This document shows, piece after piece, positions 25,054-36,290 of a stretch of 64,000 nt of DNA. The notes below the pieces were generated by a model. That model saw only the letters and a program-made list of their open reading frames with translations. It did no database searches and was not told the origin of the DNA. Every line of letters starts with the position of its first letter. The first letter of the stretch is position 1. The translations under genes were made by a program, and so were the position numbers. This stretch comes from Hansfordia pulvinata (taxonomy: Eukaryota; Ascomycota; Sordariomycetes; Xylariales). Where the stretch lies: assembly GCA_006538405.1 (NCBI GenBank), contig BJKQ01000005.1, forward strand, positions 1,550,001 through 1,614,000. Direction: 5' to 3'.

Positions 25054-28000
25054 ACTAGAGTGGTGAGTTCTTTTCTTTGATAACCCAGGTGCGACAGTGA
25101 TGGGTGCTTGTGCCGCAGTGCACCACTGTCGCGTCTATATCTGATGGCGCTGAGCTGACTGGCTGTCGTTCTAGGGAAATGAGTAGCCTGTCGATGTCTC
25201 CCTAACACTAAAAGCAAGCCTGTGCCACGGAGCTGAGTTTGCTCCGACTTTTATGGCTGGCGCGTACATGCTCGCATAATCTGACCAGCAACGGCCTCTT
25301 TTCCAACCAAAAGCACTGTCTATTTCCCGGCCGTCGGCACATGAGTACGAACTTGCGCTCGCTCTTATTGATGGAGCCGTATTGCCACCTTGTCTCCGTT
25401 CCCAGACTGGACAATTCCTTGTAGTGTTCTTTCTACTTTCCATCTTCTTGGCTCCTTGTCTCGTATACCCCGGATGGATTATTTCCCTATGTGTTATTTG
25501 ACGGCAGCAATCTCTGCCCTCTACCTGCGCGACGGAGAGAGATTGGATGGGTAATGGGTGTGTGTGGGCCACGAGGCACTTGCTCGCTGGGTTTCTTCTA
25601 GGGCAGTTCGTGTGTTTTGCCCTCTTAGTCTATTCTATTTCTTTGCTGTCCTTGCTCCGTCTCCGGTTGACTTCCTTTTTTTCATTGGAAGGGCGGGGTC
25701 TTGCTTTTGTCATTCTCGAGTCTTTACCACAAATAGGCGCCGGCGGTGCCAGGCGTTTTCTTACTGCCGCATGGCCGGGCGCTGTTTCAGCAGGCCCTGG
25801 CTTTGGGATGAGTTGTGTGCGAAAACTTGAGGAGGGGAGAAGACCGGGAAAGGCTAAGCAGTGGATCAATGGGTGATGTGATTGTCAGCCCATTGGGCGC
25901 CCTGCGGACTCTGCTCGAAGGCCCACAAGAGCAGGGCAACCCGTCATAGCCGCCTGCGAAATTGCTCAGCTTTTTAGTTCCTTTTCTCAAAATGCTCTTC
26001 GGCCTCTCATGTGTGCATCTGGAACGCAGCGGGGCTTCCATGGGGCCTGCTTTTCATCATTCTCCTCTCGCGGTTCCGCTCATCCTGGGACTCTGCCGGG
26101 CCCCATAACCCCTGCGGTGCAGACGAAGATGCGCGCGCTGAATTGGCGGCCTGCCGCGCCGAGATGGCCTTAGATAGGACCAATATATGCGTAATATATC
26201 CTATACTCGTGCGCTCTGACATGATCAGTAGTCCTCGGTGGTGACCAGCCTGGTTCTTGTTCATCCTCAGCAACGACGTTGAATGGCCTACCTGTAGGTA
26301 CGTAGGTAAGTAGGAGGCGAGAGACAACCCGAGAGTCGCGGGTCACCAGGTAGGTTTCGAGTCCCCGCGCAGAGAGACAAAATACTTCCAACGGCAACTG
26401 ATATCACAGCCACGCCCGGAGCGCCCACGGGCCTGGGATCAGCGGTTGCGCCCTTGATTGGCCCCTCTGACGTCGAGCGGTTCGCCGCTCTCACCCGCAC
26501 CCTCGCGCGACCTGTAAGAAAAGTGCGAGCGGCCTGGCATACCTGCGAGAGTGTTCTCCGAGGTCGTAGGGGGGGGAAGGGCCATGTGTGTTGGGGACAA
26601 TGATCATCAGCACAGGATCGGATTCGGTCCCCATACCTCCCGGACCAGAAGCCCTACGAGTATGAGGGCCGAGGATGCAACTCCACAGCTCCCTCGTCTT
26701 CGGTCCCTGGCTGAAGTCGGATAGCTTTTGGAAGAGTGCAGTAGTACAGAGCGCTCGGGCTCCTCTCCTTCTATTGGAGATATATCGGGCTGTCACGTCG
26801 TGGGCTCTCTAGGTGCGTATTCACATGCCACGAGATGTTCCTCCTGCATGCGCTGATATTCAGCGGCAAAACCAGGTCGAAGCTACCCCGTTGCAGTTGC
26901 TGAGCCGGGCAGGGTGCTCGTGATCAAGGTCCCCTCGCTTCAGCTCTGGATGGCGACGATGTAACGCAGAATCAGGAGCCGGCAGCGTCGGTGGCCCCCT
27001 GAACCCCCACCGCCTGGCTGGGTATCTTGGGGTTGCGGCTGCTTCCCCGGGCAAACGCCGGGGTGCGGGGGTGCGGGGTGCATGGAGCCTCGCACACGTA
27101 CGCGGCATGGTCGCCGAACCCCTGGCCTGCGCGCAGCTACTCCGTAAGCATCTGATGCTATGGGGACAGAGGGATTCCCGGCATGGATGCTATTCGGGCC
27201 GGCTTTGTCACTTCTTGCTTCGAGGAGCGTTCTGCGTTTCCGTTGCGATTATGCGACGGGGTGCGCGCGCCTCGAGCGAGAAGCTGGCAATGCCCGGCGT
27301 GGAAGGGACACATCGGGGCCGGGCAGAGCCGGGGTCATCGGACGGGGTTCCGGCCCATCTCCGTGTGAGAGCTGCGCTTCGCGGCGGCGTCGTCACGACG
27401 GAGCGGGCAGCCTTTCACAGCTCGCCATATCCGCCGCACGATAGGATCGTGACCGCTTCCCCTCTTTACCCCGCAATTCAGTGGCTCGTTGGATCACGCG
27501 CCGGCGACATATTCACGACGGGTATCCACAGAGCATTGACCAAAGTCGTGGTGTGGGTTGCTTCGGTGCTGTGCTGACGGGTTTGCAAGCAAGCACGCCG
27601 AGTCGGTTGCGGCCTTTGAGAAAGGGCCGACCAGCCCGCGCTACGGGCCGCTTCGGCGATCGGCCTGCGTAGATGGCTGGTACTCGTAGAGCAGTGTCGG
27701 TCACGGAACGTGCGCATTTCTTCGGCTTCGGGCACCCGCGCTCCTTGCCTGCCGTGGATCCGTCGTGCGGAATCTCCGTGTTGCGTGACAGAAGTGGTGA
27801 GAGCTCCCTCGCTATCGCCGGGGAAACCGAGGGCCACAGAGATGGGAGGCCGCAGCTGCACTGTCGCCGTGGCCCTCCCCATGTGCGCGCGGGCTTCGGC
27901 TCGTCCGGCGACGGGAATGTGTTCAGGGTGGTTCGGGAGATGCGCTGCCGCTAGTTCGGGGTCTCGCCAGGTCCTTGGGAAGATGACTGAGACATGCGTT

Positions 28001-29587
28001 GGTGAGGGAAGAAAGCGGACGATGGGAGACAATGATGAATCGGTTTGAGCCCGAGTCAGGTGGGTCTTCACCAGTGCTTGTGCGTGCAGCGCAGCTTTCG
28101 GGTTCGGAGAAGCAGGCCGACGGGTCGGCCGCAGCTTCCAATGTCAAGGAGTGAGGTCCATTTGAGTTCAGTTTGTCAGTCAATGAGGTCCAGTGGGCGC
28201 ATAGATGCAATCACATCATGCAAGGTTGCTGGTTACTTACCTTAGGTGTAAGTAAGGAGGGTCTCATACGAGCAGGTTCGTGGCTTCCATTTCGGCAACA
28301 GGTTACCCGTACTCGTGTCAATGGGTAACTGCCCTCATCACAGCTCCCGACGTCAGCGGCGGGACAGACCTCAGTACCCAAGGTACTTTGAGACACGTAC
28401 CTGAACTAGAAGGCCCCAGTCCAGGTCGGTGCACTGTGTCCGCAAACCCTTCACCCTGTGACCCTTCACCCTTCACCCTCCGCTCTGGAAATGATGGGTG
28501 GTAATACTCGCAAGAAGGCTTTAGCTCGTGTCTTTGACTTGCAGCCGACTTCCACCGCCCCAGGAGACGGCACGCCGCCGCCTCTTTCTCCCATCCATCT
28601 CCCCAGCGTCCCCGCCAGCCAATGCCAGTCGCCAGTCCCACCCCAACTACCTCCACACCACGACCTCCTCACCTCTCCACGCTCTCCTCCGTGCCCCTCT
28701 GATCGCAGCACAGAATCGCATCCCGGCCTAGCGTCGCCGTGGAGCCAGGCTGCCAAGCTCACGAGCCCGCCCGCTTCCCGATTCGTGTCGCGCCCACGGC
28801 CGCCCATTGGCCGTCGGCTCTCCTCGCCAGCCCCCGACCCGCCCGCGCTCGACTGCCGATCCGCGCCCTCAAGCCCGGAAGGGTGAGCTGTCGCATGGCG
28901 AAGGATCGCACCCGAGTTAGCCCCAGTGCCCCAGACGATGCCTGCGCGACCTGCGCGCCCGCAAGCCCGCAAGCCCTGCGCACTGCCGGCGGCGACCTGG
29001 CGTGCCTGGCACCCCGGCCACCTTGGCACCCACGACCTACGTCAATGGGAGATTGCGCGCGCCCAACTGCCGCGTTGAAGCCGCCCGCCTCTGCGCCGAT
29101 TCGATGATGCCACAGTCCCCGAGCTACGACCTCTGCCCTTGCCCGCCTGGGCCCGCGCTGGGCCCGGGATCTGTGCATGTGTGGTGGCCCCTCTCGGCCT
29201 TGTGTCTTCCCAGCAACGCCGCACATGTGGCCAAGCTAGGCGCGTAGCGGCTGGGCAGGAGGCAAATCTGCCTGTTGCGTATTTATTCTCCTGTCGCCGC
29301 CGCGCCAGACCCTTCGTCGATCTGGGTCAACTCTCTCGGTGTCTCTCCCCGGCTGTCCTGTGCCGTCCTGTGCCTCCGCTTTCCGCCTGCTTACTTTTTT
29401 CACATGCGCGTCTCACATCGCGGCCTAACGACACGGGAGTACTCGGTCGAGCGCATCTCGTCGCCTTTACTGCAACTGCTCGGCAGGAAGCTGGTCTGAA
29501 CTTGCCATATCAGCGTCAGGAACGCAACCCGCTCAGCCACCTGGGCTTTCGCACCGACTCCAACACACACATTCGTGCCGGGTCAGC
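25054..29587. other. Long intergenic region, no supported gene
   Basis: About 4.5 kb. Frames up to 197 codons occur on both strands but overlap and lack domains, as expected from the GC-rich composition. Two TACGAGTA-type 8-mers are present (26655 and 27680). Around 28440-28480 there are short direct repeats of CCCTTCACCC. From 28540 to 28900 the + strand is C-rich like a fungal promoter/leader, about 0.7 kb before the esterase gene. Confidence 0.5.
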
Positions 29588-30808
29588 ATGATGTCCTGGG
29601 CTTCCCTCGCTGTCACGACCCTGGCGGTCACGCACATGGCTGCTGCGCAGTCTTCGACAAGATCCAAGGGCTGCGGTTCCACGACAGACATACCCACGGG
29701 CCAGCGCATCAACCAGACACTGGCCAGCCTCAACCGCCCATACTTGCTCTGGCTGCCTCCGGGATACAGCAGTGACAAGCCTTCGCCCCTCATCATCAGC
29801 CATCATGGCGCCACGCGCACCTCAGAGATGCAGGCCGACCTTGACCTGCTGACGACTCCCGAGTTCAACACTGACCACATTGTCGTCTACCCCCAGGCCC
29901 TGACTTACAACGGCGAGATCTTCTGGGAGGGCTCGCCGGGCATCACCACCGACGACGTTGGCTATGTCATGCAGGTTCTCGACCGCCTCGAGGAACAGTT
30001 TTGCGTGGATACGTCGCGGATCTATGCCACCGGCAAGTCCCAGGGCGGTGGCATGGTCAACAACATTGCCTGCGATGAAAAGGCCTCGGCTCGCATCGCT
30101 GCCTTTTCACCGGTCTCTGGCGCCTATTATGCCCCGGTGCCGGGTGTTTGCGACCCCATGAACGCCCTGCGCGCATGCACGCCAAGCCGTCGCGACATAC
30201 CGCTGCTGGCTTTCCATGGCCAACGCGACCTGAATATTCCCTTCCTCGGTGCCCCGAAGCGAGGCCAGTGTCTGCCCGACGTGCCCCGCTGGGCATCGAA
30301 CTGGGCCGTCCGCAACGGCTTGCCCCTGCCCGCGGCTGACGTCCTTGACATCACGAGCCAGGCCACCATGTCGTGCTACGGAAGCGGCAACAGGACAGGC
30401 GAAGTCCGCTTCGTTGCCTCTGGCCCGGGTGTCGACCATGATTGGCCCGCGACCATTCCGAACCCGGACAACATCGAGCATGGATCTGGACCTGCCAGCT
30501 TCAATGCGAGCTCCATCATTATGGACTTCTTCCGGAACCACACTCTGCCGTAAGTGACACCGCCGCCCTGCCGAGCATGTATCAGCGGGACGATTACTGA
30601 CATTTGACGCAGAAGCACCGACAAAGACTCTGACACCGGCTCAACTTCAACATCGACATATTCGACGCAGCCTACCGCTTCGTCAACCAGTACGGGCAGC
30701 CCAGACGCGCCAGCGACACCCACCACGGCTGCCGCGGTGGCTCTCAAAGGCATGGGCGGGCTCGAACTCGCTGTTGGCATCGCTGCTATGGCATGGGGTG
30801 CTTTATGA
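29588..30808 (+). CDS. Secreted GPI-anchored feruloyl-esterase-like protein (CE1 / LpqC-type alpha/beta hydrolase)
   Basis: A 385-residue serine esterase of the feruloyl esterase / polyhydroxybutyrate depolymerase-like group, which in fungi cleaves ferulate or acetyl esters from plant cell-wall xylan. Exons: 29588-30549 and 30613-30808; the 63-nt intron has branch TACTGAC. A signal peptide of about 21 residues (MMSWASLAV...HMAAAQ) precedes the mature start. The nucleophile is Ser in GKSQG (YATGKSQGGGMV). The likely acid is Asp in HGQRDLNIP and the His is in GPGVDHDWP. Several Cys (CGSTTD, FCVD, ACDEK, VCDP, ACTP, QCLPD, SCYG) fit a disulfide-rich secreted enzyme. Exon 2 adds a Ser/Thr/Pro-rich linker and a hydrophobic tail (GLELAVGIAAMAWGAL), a typical GPI-attachment signal. 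The substrate is inferred from family only. A second ATG lies one codon downstream. Confidence 0.88.
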
Positions 30809-31572
30809 CGGGTTGTGGAGGGAGAGCGGCCCGGGTGGCTTTCGAGCCAGCTCTGGTTGGTGTTGTGACCGTCGTCGCTGGGAGCGACGATGTGATGATA
30901 TTATGGGGGTGAGAAAGGGTTCGGGAGAAGCCCTGGAAGTCTGATTTACCTTGTTTGATACCACAGTAGCGACTGGTTTTGCAGTTATTGCCCTGATAAA
31001 TGACGAACGACATCATGTCAGCAACGGGTCAACCTGCTCATGACAGGGACGGTGAAGTGGCCTGATGAACGCGTCGTATGAACAGAGATAGGATTTGTGC
31101 CTGGTGTCTGCTGTGGCCAATGGTCTACCGGCCGGCTCTCGCAGAGGCCCTGCCTTCATCAACATTTGCTAATAGAAGACAGGGCGTGCCAATTGGCCCC
31201 AATTACGTAGTGTACTGTGCACTCCGACGTTGCGCCAAGCGAAGTCAGCCACTCGCGCCACACTGTGATTGGTCACTTCGGGAGCAACCGTGAGTCATGT
31301 CCACGTGACTTGGCGTCGTGATTTCAAATCTGGTCCCTGAAAGAGGGCGGGCAGGCGCGTGTGCAGCGGAGGGGCCATACGCGCCTCCTGAACATGACCT
31401 CCGACGGGGTTCTCAGCTATAAATCGGCGGCCCCATCAACCGCCATCTCAGACTCAGAAACCCTGAAGCCTGGCAGGCTTACACGTCTGTCTCTTCTCTA
31501 GCTGTATTGCCCACAAGCACGATCGTCAATGCACCCTTTAGAGAGGCACAGAAAGCAGATCCAGCACGCGCC
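30809..31572. other. Intergenic / promoter region of the MGMT gene
   Basis: About 0.76 kb from the esterase stop to the methyltransferase ATG. It includes the presumed esterase 3' UTR, a CACGTG E-box in TCCACGTGACTT near 31300, and a TATA box at 31418-31423. Confidence 0.5.
31418..31423 (+). promoter_or_regulatory. TATA box of the MGMT gene
   Basis: TATAAA in the context CAGCTATAAATCGG, 150 bp before the ATG at 31573. The spacing is compatible with a short 5' leader. Confidence 0.55.
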
Positions 31573-32298
31573 ATGGCCATCACGCGGAAAATCAAGCCGG
31601 CCGCGGCCAGCAGAGCGACCGGCCCGGCCTCCAAGCAGAAGCGCAAGGCCTCCTCTGCGCCCAGCACCAGCACCAGCACCAGCACCACCACCGCCGCCCG
31701 CCCATCGGCATCACCACCCGGAGCGGGAACATCATCGCCCCACTTCCCACCACGAGCCCGCGCGCCAGCAGCCACGGAACCACCACCATCGCCTCCGTCC
31801 ACCACAGCCACCACCACCACCTCATTCCGCCCCACCACCGTCTCAGCAGCAGCAGCAGCCGGCGAAGCGGACGCAGACGTTGACCCCCTGAGCCTGGTCG
31901 CGGCCGCGACGTCGCGGACCCCCTTCGAGCGGCGGGTCTGGCGGGCGCTGTGCGCGATCCCGCGGGGCCGCACGAGCACGTACGGCCTGCTGGCGGCGCA
32001 CCTGTCGTCGTCGCCGCGCGCGGTGGGCAACGCGCTGCGCCGCAACCCGTTCGCCCCGCTGGTGCCCTGCCACCGCGTCGTGGCCACGGGGGGAGGCATG
32101 GGCGGGTTCAAGGGGTCTTGGCCCGGGCGGGGTGGTGGTGGTGGTGGTAAGGAGAGAAGGGAGGGGACTACGATCGACGAGAAGAGGAGGCTGCTGCGCG
32201 CCGAGGGGGTCAGGTTGGACGGGAGGGGGAGAAGGTTCTTGGTTCGCCTTGGGATGGGTGGAAGGCTTAAGGTTGGGGGTGGGAGTGAGGATGGATAG
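31573..32298 (+). CDS. MGT1: Methylated-DNA--protein-cysteine methyltransferase (O6-alkylguanine repair)
   Basis: A suicide DNA-repair protein that transfers the alkyl group from O6-methylguanine to its own Cys in the nucleus. It has 241 residues in a single exon. The first ~110 residues are low complexity (a Ser/Thr alternation STSTSTSTTT, then Ala/Pro). The DNA-binding/catalytic domain runs from about 116 to 225: TPFERRVWRALCAIPRGRTSTYG, a helix-turn-helix (SSPRAVGNALRRNPF) and the active-site motif PCHRVVA with the acceptor Cys at residue 166. A GGMGGFKGSWPG loop follows. A Gly/Arg-rich insertion (GGGGGGKERREG) precedes the usual KRRLLRAEGV helix. The start at 31573 is the first in-frame ATG and has a good context (CGCCATGG). 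The N-terminal roof domain of bacterial Ada/Ogt is absent, as in short eukaryotic forms. The symbol follows the yeast gene. Confidence 0.9.
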   Translation: MAITRKIKPAAASRATGPASKQKRKASSAPSTSTSTSTTTAARPSASPPGAGTSSPHFPPRARAPAATEPPPSPPSTTATTTTSFRPTTVSAAAAAGEADADVDPLSLVAAATSRTPFERRVWRALCAIPRGRTSTYGLLAAHLSSSPRAVGNALRRNPFAPLVPCHRVVATGGGMGGFKGSWPGRGGGGGGKERREGTTIDEKRRLLRAEGVRLDGRGRRFLVRLGMGGRLKVGGGSEDG

Positions 32299-32966
32299 AG
32301 ATGGTGGAGGGGAGAGCTGGGCCAGCTACCCTGGGAAACCTCACATGACGGCGTTCAGGAAGACGGGGGTTTGCATTCGTTTGTCGTTTTGAGCCACCCA
32401 TCGGCGCGTGGGCACGAGGTGGACGGGTTGGCTACAGCCGCTTTGGTATTTTCGGTTATTAGTATGGGTCATTCGATCTGGCGGGCATCCAAACGGAAGC
32501 GTGGCCAGCTCAGTGTCAAGTCTTGTCGTCTGGTGTTGCCCCGTGTCCGAGGCGCAGTGCTCCAGGTCGCCTGACATTCGTGCCAGATATCACAGTTTAT
32601 TCCATAAGACAACGGCAGACTGTTGCACAATGGCCGCGAAAAAATTGGTGGCATTCGAGCGAGCGATCTATCTTGACAACGTCTATTATTATTACTGTGT
32701 CGTGGTCGGTGTTGCGAAGCCGCCAGAAGTTGGTTCTTCGTTGCTTCCCCGTCATTGCAACTCCATGGTGGCCCGCTACCAAGAAGACATGCTCGTGCGC
32801 CTCACTCGATGTGTCAACGCACTAGAGTCGCAGGGTGGCGCCCTTCCACCCGCAGCGAAACCCAAGATTCCCAGGGCAATGCAGACAACACGACGACGAG
32901 AAGCGCCCACCTTGCAAAGTGACGTACCACAGTCATCGTCCGATATCGTCGACGATGACGCACCCC
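32299..32966. other. Convergent 3' intergenic region
   Basis: About 0.67 kb between the stop codons of the convergent methyltransferase and SR/Hub1-like genes. It presumably holds both 3' UTRs. No feature was recognised beyond short overlapping frames. Confidence 0.5.
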
Positions 32967-33715
32967 CTAGTCTCCCGTGTCGACCTCGAGGTCGAGCTGC
33001 ACGCCGTTGCTGATCTCGTAGTCGGCCAGCGAGAGCATGTCCTTGAACGGGCGCATGCCCTGCCGCCTGAGCATGATCTCGTGCGGCTCGCGGCCGATGC
33101 GCGCCGCCACCATGACCTTGAAGCTCTTGATGCTGTCCGACGCCAGGCACGGGATCGCCGCCTTGGTGCCCAGCCGGTCGTTGACGTGCACGATGATCAT
33201 CTCCTCCCCGGGGAAACCGCCCGCGGCAGCAGCAGCAGCGGGGGCTCGCACCGGTGGCTTGGTGGTGTCGGGCTTGGCGGCCTTCTTGGAGGATGAGGAC
33301 GAAGACGAGGAGGGCCCGGGGACGCCGTCGCGCTCGCGCTCGCGGTCCCGGTCGCGGTCCCTCCGCCGCGGCGACGGCGAGCGGTTCCGGTAGCCCCGGT
33401 ACGACGAGCCCGGCGGTCGTCGTCCCTGTCCCTGTCCCTGTCCCGGTCGCCGTCGCCGTCCCGCCGCTTCTCCTTGTACTTGAACCCGCCGAAGTTCTTC
33501 TTGGGCCGCGGGCGGTCTCTCCCGCCGTCGCGGTCGCGCCGCGGGCTGGACCCCCTCTTCCTGCCGTCGCGGTCGACACCGGCGTTGCGGTCGCGGTCGC
33601 GGTCCTCGCGTTCGATGGCTCGCTGGCGGTCCTGGTGACGGCGGGGCGAGCGGCTGCGGTCGTCGCCACCACCGCCGCCGCCGCTCCGCCTCGGCGAGGC
33701 GGGCGTGTCGGCCAT
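32967..33715 (-). CDS. SR-like protein with C-terminal Hub1/UBL5-type ubiquitin fold (apparent 1-base frameshift)
   Basis: About 249 residues once one base is restored. The N-terminal ~165 residues are Arg/Asp/Ser-rich and SR-like (DDRSRSPRRHQDRQR, many RD dipeptides) with a less repetitive block KKNFGGFKYKEKRR. The last 77 residues (MIIVHVNDRLGTKAAIPC... FKDMLSLADYEISNGVQLDLE) align in layout with Hub1/UBL5: MI-x-V-x-x-NDRLG at the start, FKD-x-x-SL-x-DYEI near the end. The C-terminus is VDTGD instead of the usual YYQ. Hub1 binds Snu66 non-covalently and modulates splice-site choice, so a nuclear splicing role is inferred. The frame breaks in the run CCC at 33409-33411 (GGG on the coding strand). 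One extra G gives RRGSSYRGYRNRSPSPRR, and no GT-AG intron is available. Error is likelier than inactivation. Confidence 0.8.
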
Positions 33716-34764
33716 GGTGATGCGCCGAGATGGGGATTGGGGGGTTTTGTTGCCACGAACGGGCTGCGCGGTCGGGCTCGGGGGGTCTCTTTTGTCTGTG
33801 GGCTGTGAAACCGGCGAAATGCGGCGTGGGGAGGCTGGGGTTTGAGGCGGTGATGAGGTTTGTGCGATGGTGGAACAGACGGGCTGCTGGGATGAATGGA
33901 ATGTCGGGCCGAGGACGGTGCTTCAATTGAATCTGGGTTGGGCGTCTGCAGCACAGACGCGCGCCAAGTGACGTCGAGCTGGGCTGGAGTGCGCTTGCAG
34001 TAGCCGGATCTCGTTAGTGCCACCATTGACCTGCGCATATCTGCTTAATTGGTTTATGCAACTAATGTACTTATGCCGGTTCTACATAATGGCTGGGGAT
34101 GGCGACCAGACTGGGCCACATCGATGAACGACAGCAACATCTCAACTATTGGGAATGTCGGGTGATCCTGGGGCAGAATCGGAGAAACAAGCTATACATG
34201 TAGTGCCGAGGCTGAAAGCGCAGCTCTACAGATTCGCTTAACACGGCATCACCACCAGCACACTGTTACCACCGCCGTGTACTAGCCTACTAGGAGTGCA
34301 ATGCTTTCATCTGGAATCGGCCTCTTTGCAGATTCCTGACTCATTGAAACATTGATAAGTATGTGATTCACTCTCTCGAGGCTTAAAATCCCCCTAGGGC
34401 TTCCAATTGTAGAACATAGACGTGTTCGCCGTCGTTTAATGCTGTTTTTGTCAACGCGACGGACTGCCGCAAGTACGCAGATCGATAGACAACCAGCCAG
34501 GTCGACTCCAGGATTCCGAATTGAACACACATTATATTACTGGATACAAAGATAGATATGTTCGGATCCCTCCGCCTGCGATCATCTCCCATAGCTCTCC
34601 AGCTTCCACGCAAACATCCACTGGCAACACTGCTGATCATGTCCCGAGCTCGTGTCTCGGTGTACCAGCACTGAAAGAGAAAGCAATAATCACCACGCCA
34701 CTGTCCAAGCATCAACGCCGTCAAACACCATCGATAGAGATAGTTGTCGCCGCTGTCGCCGCCA
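33716..34764. other. Intergenic region
   Basis: About 1.05 kb between the 5' end of the SR/Hub1-like gene and the 3' end of the arabinanase gene, both on the minus strand. It should contain the SR/Hub1-like promoter and the arabinanase 3' UTR. No further feature was recognised. Confidence 0.5.
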
Positions 34765-34888
34765 TCAAACCTGCACCGACGGCCAACCACCGGACCAGCT
34801 CAGAACGTTCCAGCCAAATTGGTACTGCGAGTCCGCGAGGCCGATGTTGGTGTTTGCTGTGTGTTGGCGCGATTAGCCTTGGTATCTC

Positions 34889-34924
<36 letters not shown>

Positions 34925-36086
34925 TTATGCAGGGGTTCACGAAAGGGACGCATTCTCACCGTAGTGGTAGTACAGCACGGTGCCGTGCGCCGTGTCGGCC
35001 AGGACGCCCTGCCCGCCGGGGCCGTAGACGTAGCCGTGGCTCTCGAGGACGGTGGTGCCGCCGCCGGCGAGGCAGCTGGCGCCGTCGCGGTCGACGAAGC
35101 CGGACGAGGGGTTGGCGCTGGCGCAGACGCGGATGCGGTACTCGGCGCCCGCGGCCGGCTTGCTTGTGTCGTAGCCGCAGCACACGCCCTCGCTCCAGAA
35201 CAGGTAGTACAGGCCCGCGCGGTAGTACACGAACGCGCCCTCCTCCGGGTGCTCGCCCGCGGGCTGGTAGGCCAGCTGGGCGGCGGCCGGGGAGCCGGCG
35301 GCCGGCGACGTCGCGTCGGCGCTCAGGGCGACCTGGTACAGGTCGCCCCAGAACGAGCCGAAGGTCAGCAGGTACTGCGCCGTGTCCGGGTCCTGGACCA
35401 GGTTCGGGTCGATGGCGTTGTAGGGGGAGCCGGAGGAGGAGGACACGCCCGTGGCGCCGCGGTCCGTCCACGAGCCGTACTCGAGCGTGTCCGAGGTCGC
35501 GTAGCCGATGGCCGAGTCCTGCGACCCGAACGTCGAGACGGCGTAGTACAGGATGTATTGTCCGTTGACCCTGTGGACGTCTGGGGCCTGTGGGTTTGTT
35601 TGATTTTTGAAGGCGTTAGACAGGCTCTCTATGCTCGCAAAGATCAAAGCGTTTCGTTCTATGGGCTCTCCACTGGACTCTTTTCGCCTCTTCTCTGATA
35701 CCGTTCGAAACGAGAACCGAGGTGTCCCACTGAGAGGCGCGCACAGGCAAGGATCCTAGGCATCAGACGAGAATAAGGAAAAGGCCACTCACCCACAGGT
35801 CGGTGTTGCCGGGCAGGTCGATGCTGCTGCCCTGGGGCAGGGCGGCGCCCTGGTAGGTCCAGGGCCCCTCGAGGGCGGCGGCCTTCCAGATGCCGATGCC
35901 GGAGCCCGTGCCGAAGCGGAAGTAGGCGCCGTCCGAGGCCCGCTGGACCACGGACGGGTCGTGGGCCCAGCAGTCGCCCGAGCACGCGCCCGGGTCCGCG
36001 TAGTCGGCGGCGGCCGGGGCTGACAGCAGCAGCAGGGCCGAGGCGGCGGCCGCCAGCGCCGAGACGGCGTTGGGCAGGACGAGCAT
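34765..36086 (-). CDS. Secreted endo-1,5-alpha-L-arabinanase, glycoside hydrolase family 43
   Basis: Hydrolyses internal alpha-1,5 linkages of plant arabinan outside the cell. It has 337 residues in three exons: 35793-36086, 34960-35587 and 34765-34856. The introns are 205 nt (donor GTGAGT) and 103 nt (donor GTGAGA, acceptor ACACAG). The final exon supplies the expected family end (NTNIGLADSQYQFGWN...GGWPSV). The signal peptide is about residues 1-27 (hydrophobic LAAAASALLLLSAPAAA). In the five-bladed propeller the catalytic Asp is D43 (AHDPSVV), the pKa modulator D158 (YNAIDPNLV) and the acid about E214 (PEEGAFVYY). The family marker GPGGQGV is also present. Intron 2 contains a long (GA)n run. 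It sits 4 kb from a cell-wall esterase, which fits plant-biomass use; substrate specificity is inferred from the family. Confidence 0.92.
34892..34922. repeat. (CT)n microsatellite in arabinanase intron 2
   Basis: About fifteen CT dinucleotides in a row, reading (GA)n on the coding strand, inside the 34857-34959 intron. Length polymorphism is expected. Confidence 0.9.
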
Positions 36087-36283
36087 TGTGACGGGAGGAA
36101 AAGAGAGAGACACACGAATAGAGAGAGGGGAATGAAAACCGAGTGTCTGTCTTGGGTGATTGTGATTACGGTATAGTGGGAAAAAAACGAACGTCCTGGA
36201 GGGGCCCTGCGCGAAACCTCCCGCGTTCAACCTCGTTGATGCGTCAACTCACCCATCGAGTATTCGCCGGCGCGACATCTCAA

Positions 36284-36290
36284 TTATATA
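36284..36290 (-). promoter_or_regulatory. Candidate TATA box of the arabinanase gene
   Basis: The minus strand reads GGTATATAATTG here, about 200 bp before the ATG at 36086. It is the only TATA-like site in the upstream 250 bp. Confidence 0.4.

Noticed and set aside
26349..26370. Possible second tRNA (box B-like GGTTTCGAGTCCCCGC)
   Set aside because: No box A, no acceptor or anticodon stem could be paired around it.
28440..28485. Telomere-like CCCTTCACCC repeats
   Set aside because: Only a few imperfect copies, not the CCCTAA telomere repeat, and in the middle of normal DNA.
28458..28886. 142-codon Pro/Ser-rich frame
   Set aside because: Composition matches a C-rich leader; overlapping frames on both strands and no motif.
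32776..34038. 420-codon minus-strand open frame over the SR/Hub1-like gene
   Set aside because: Low-complexity Arg/Pro/Ala translation in the wrong frame; it does not contain the ubiquitin fold.
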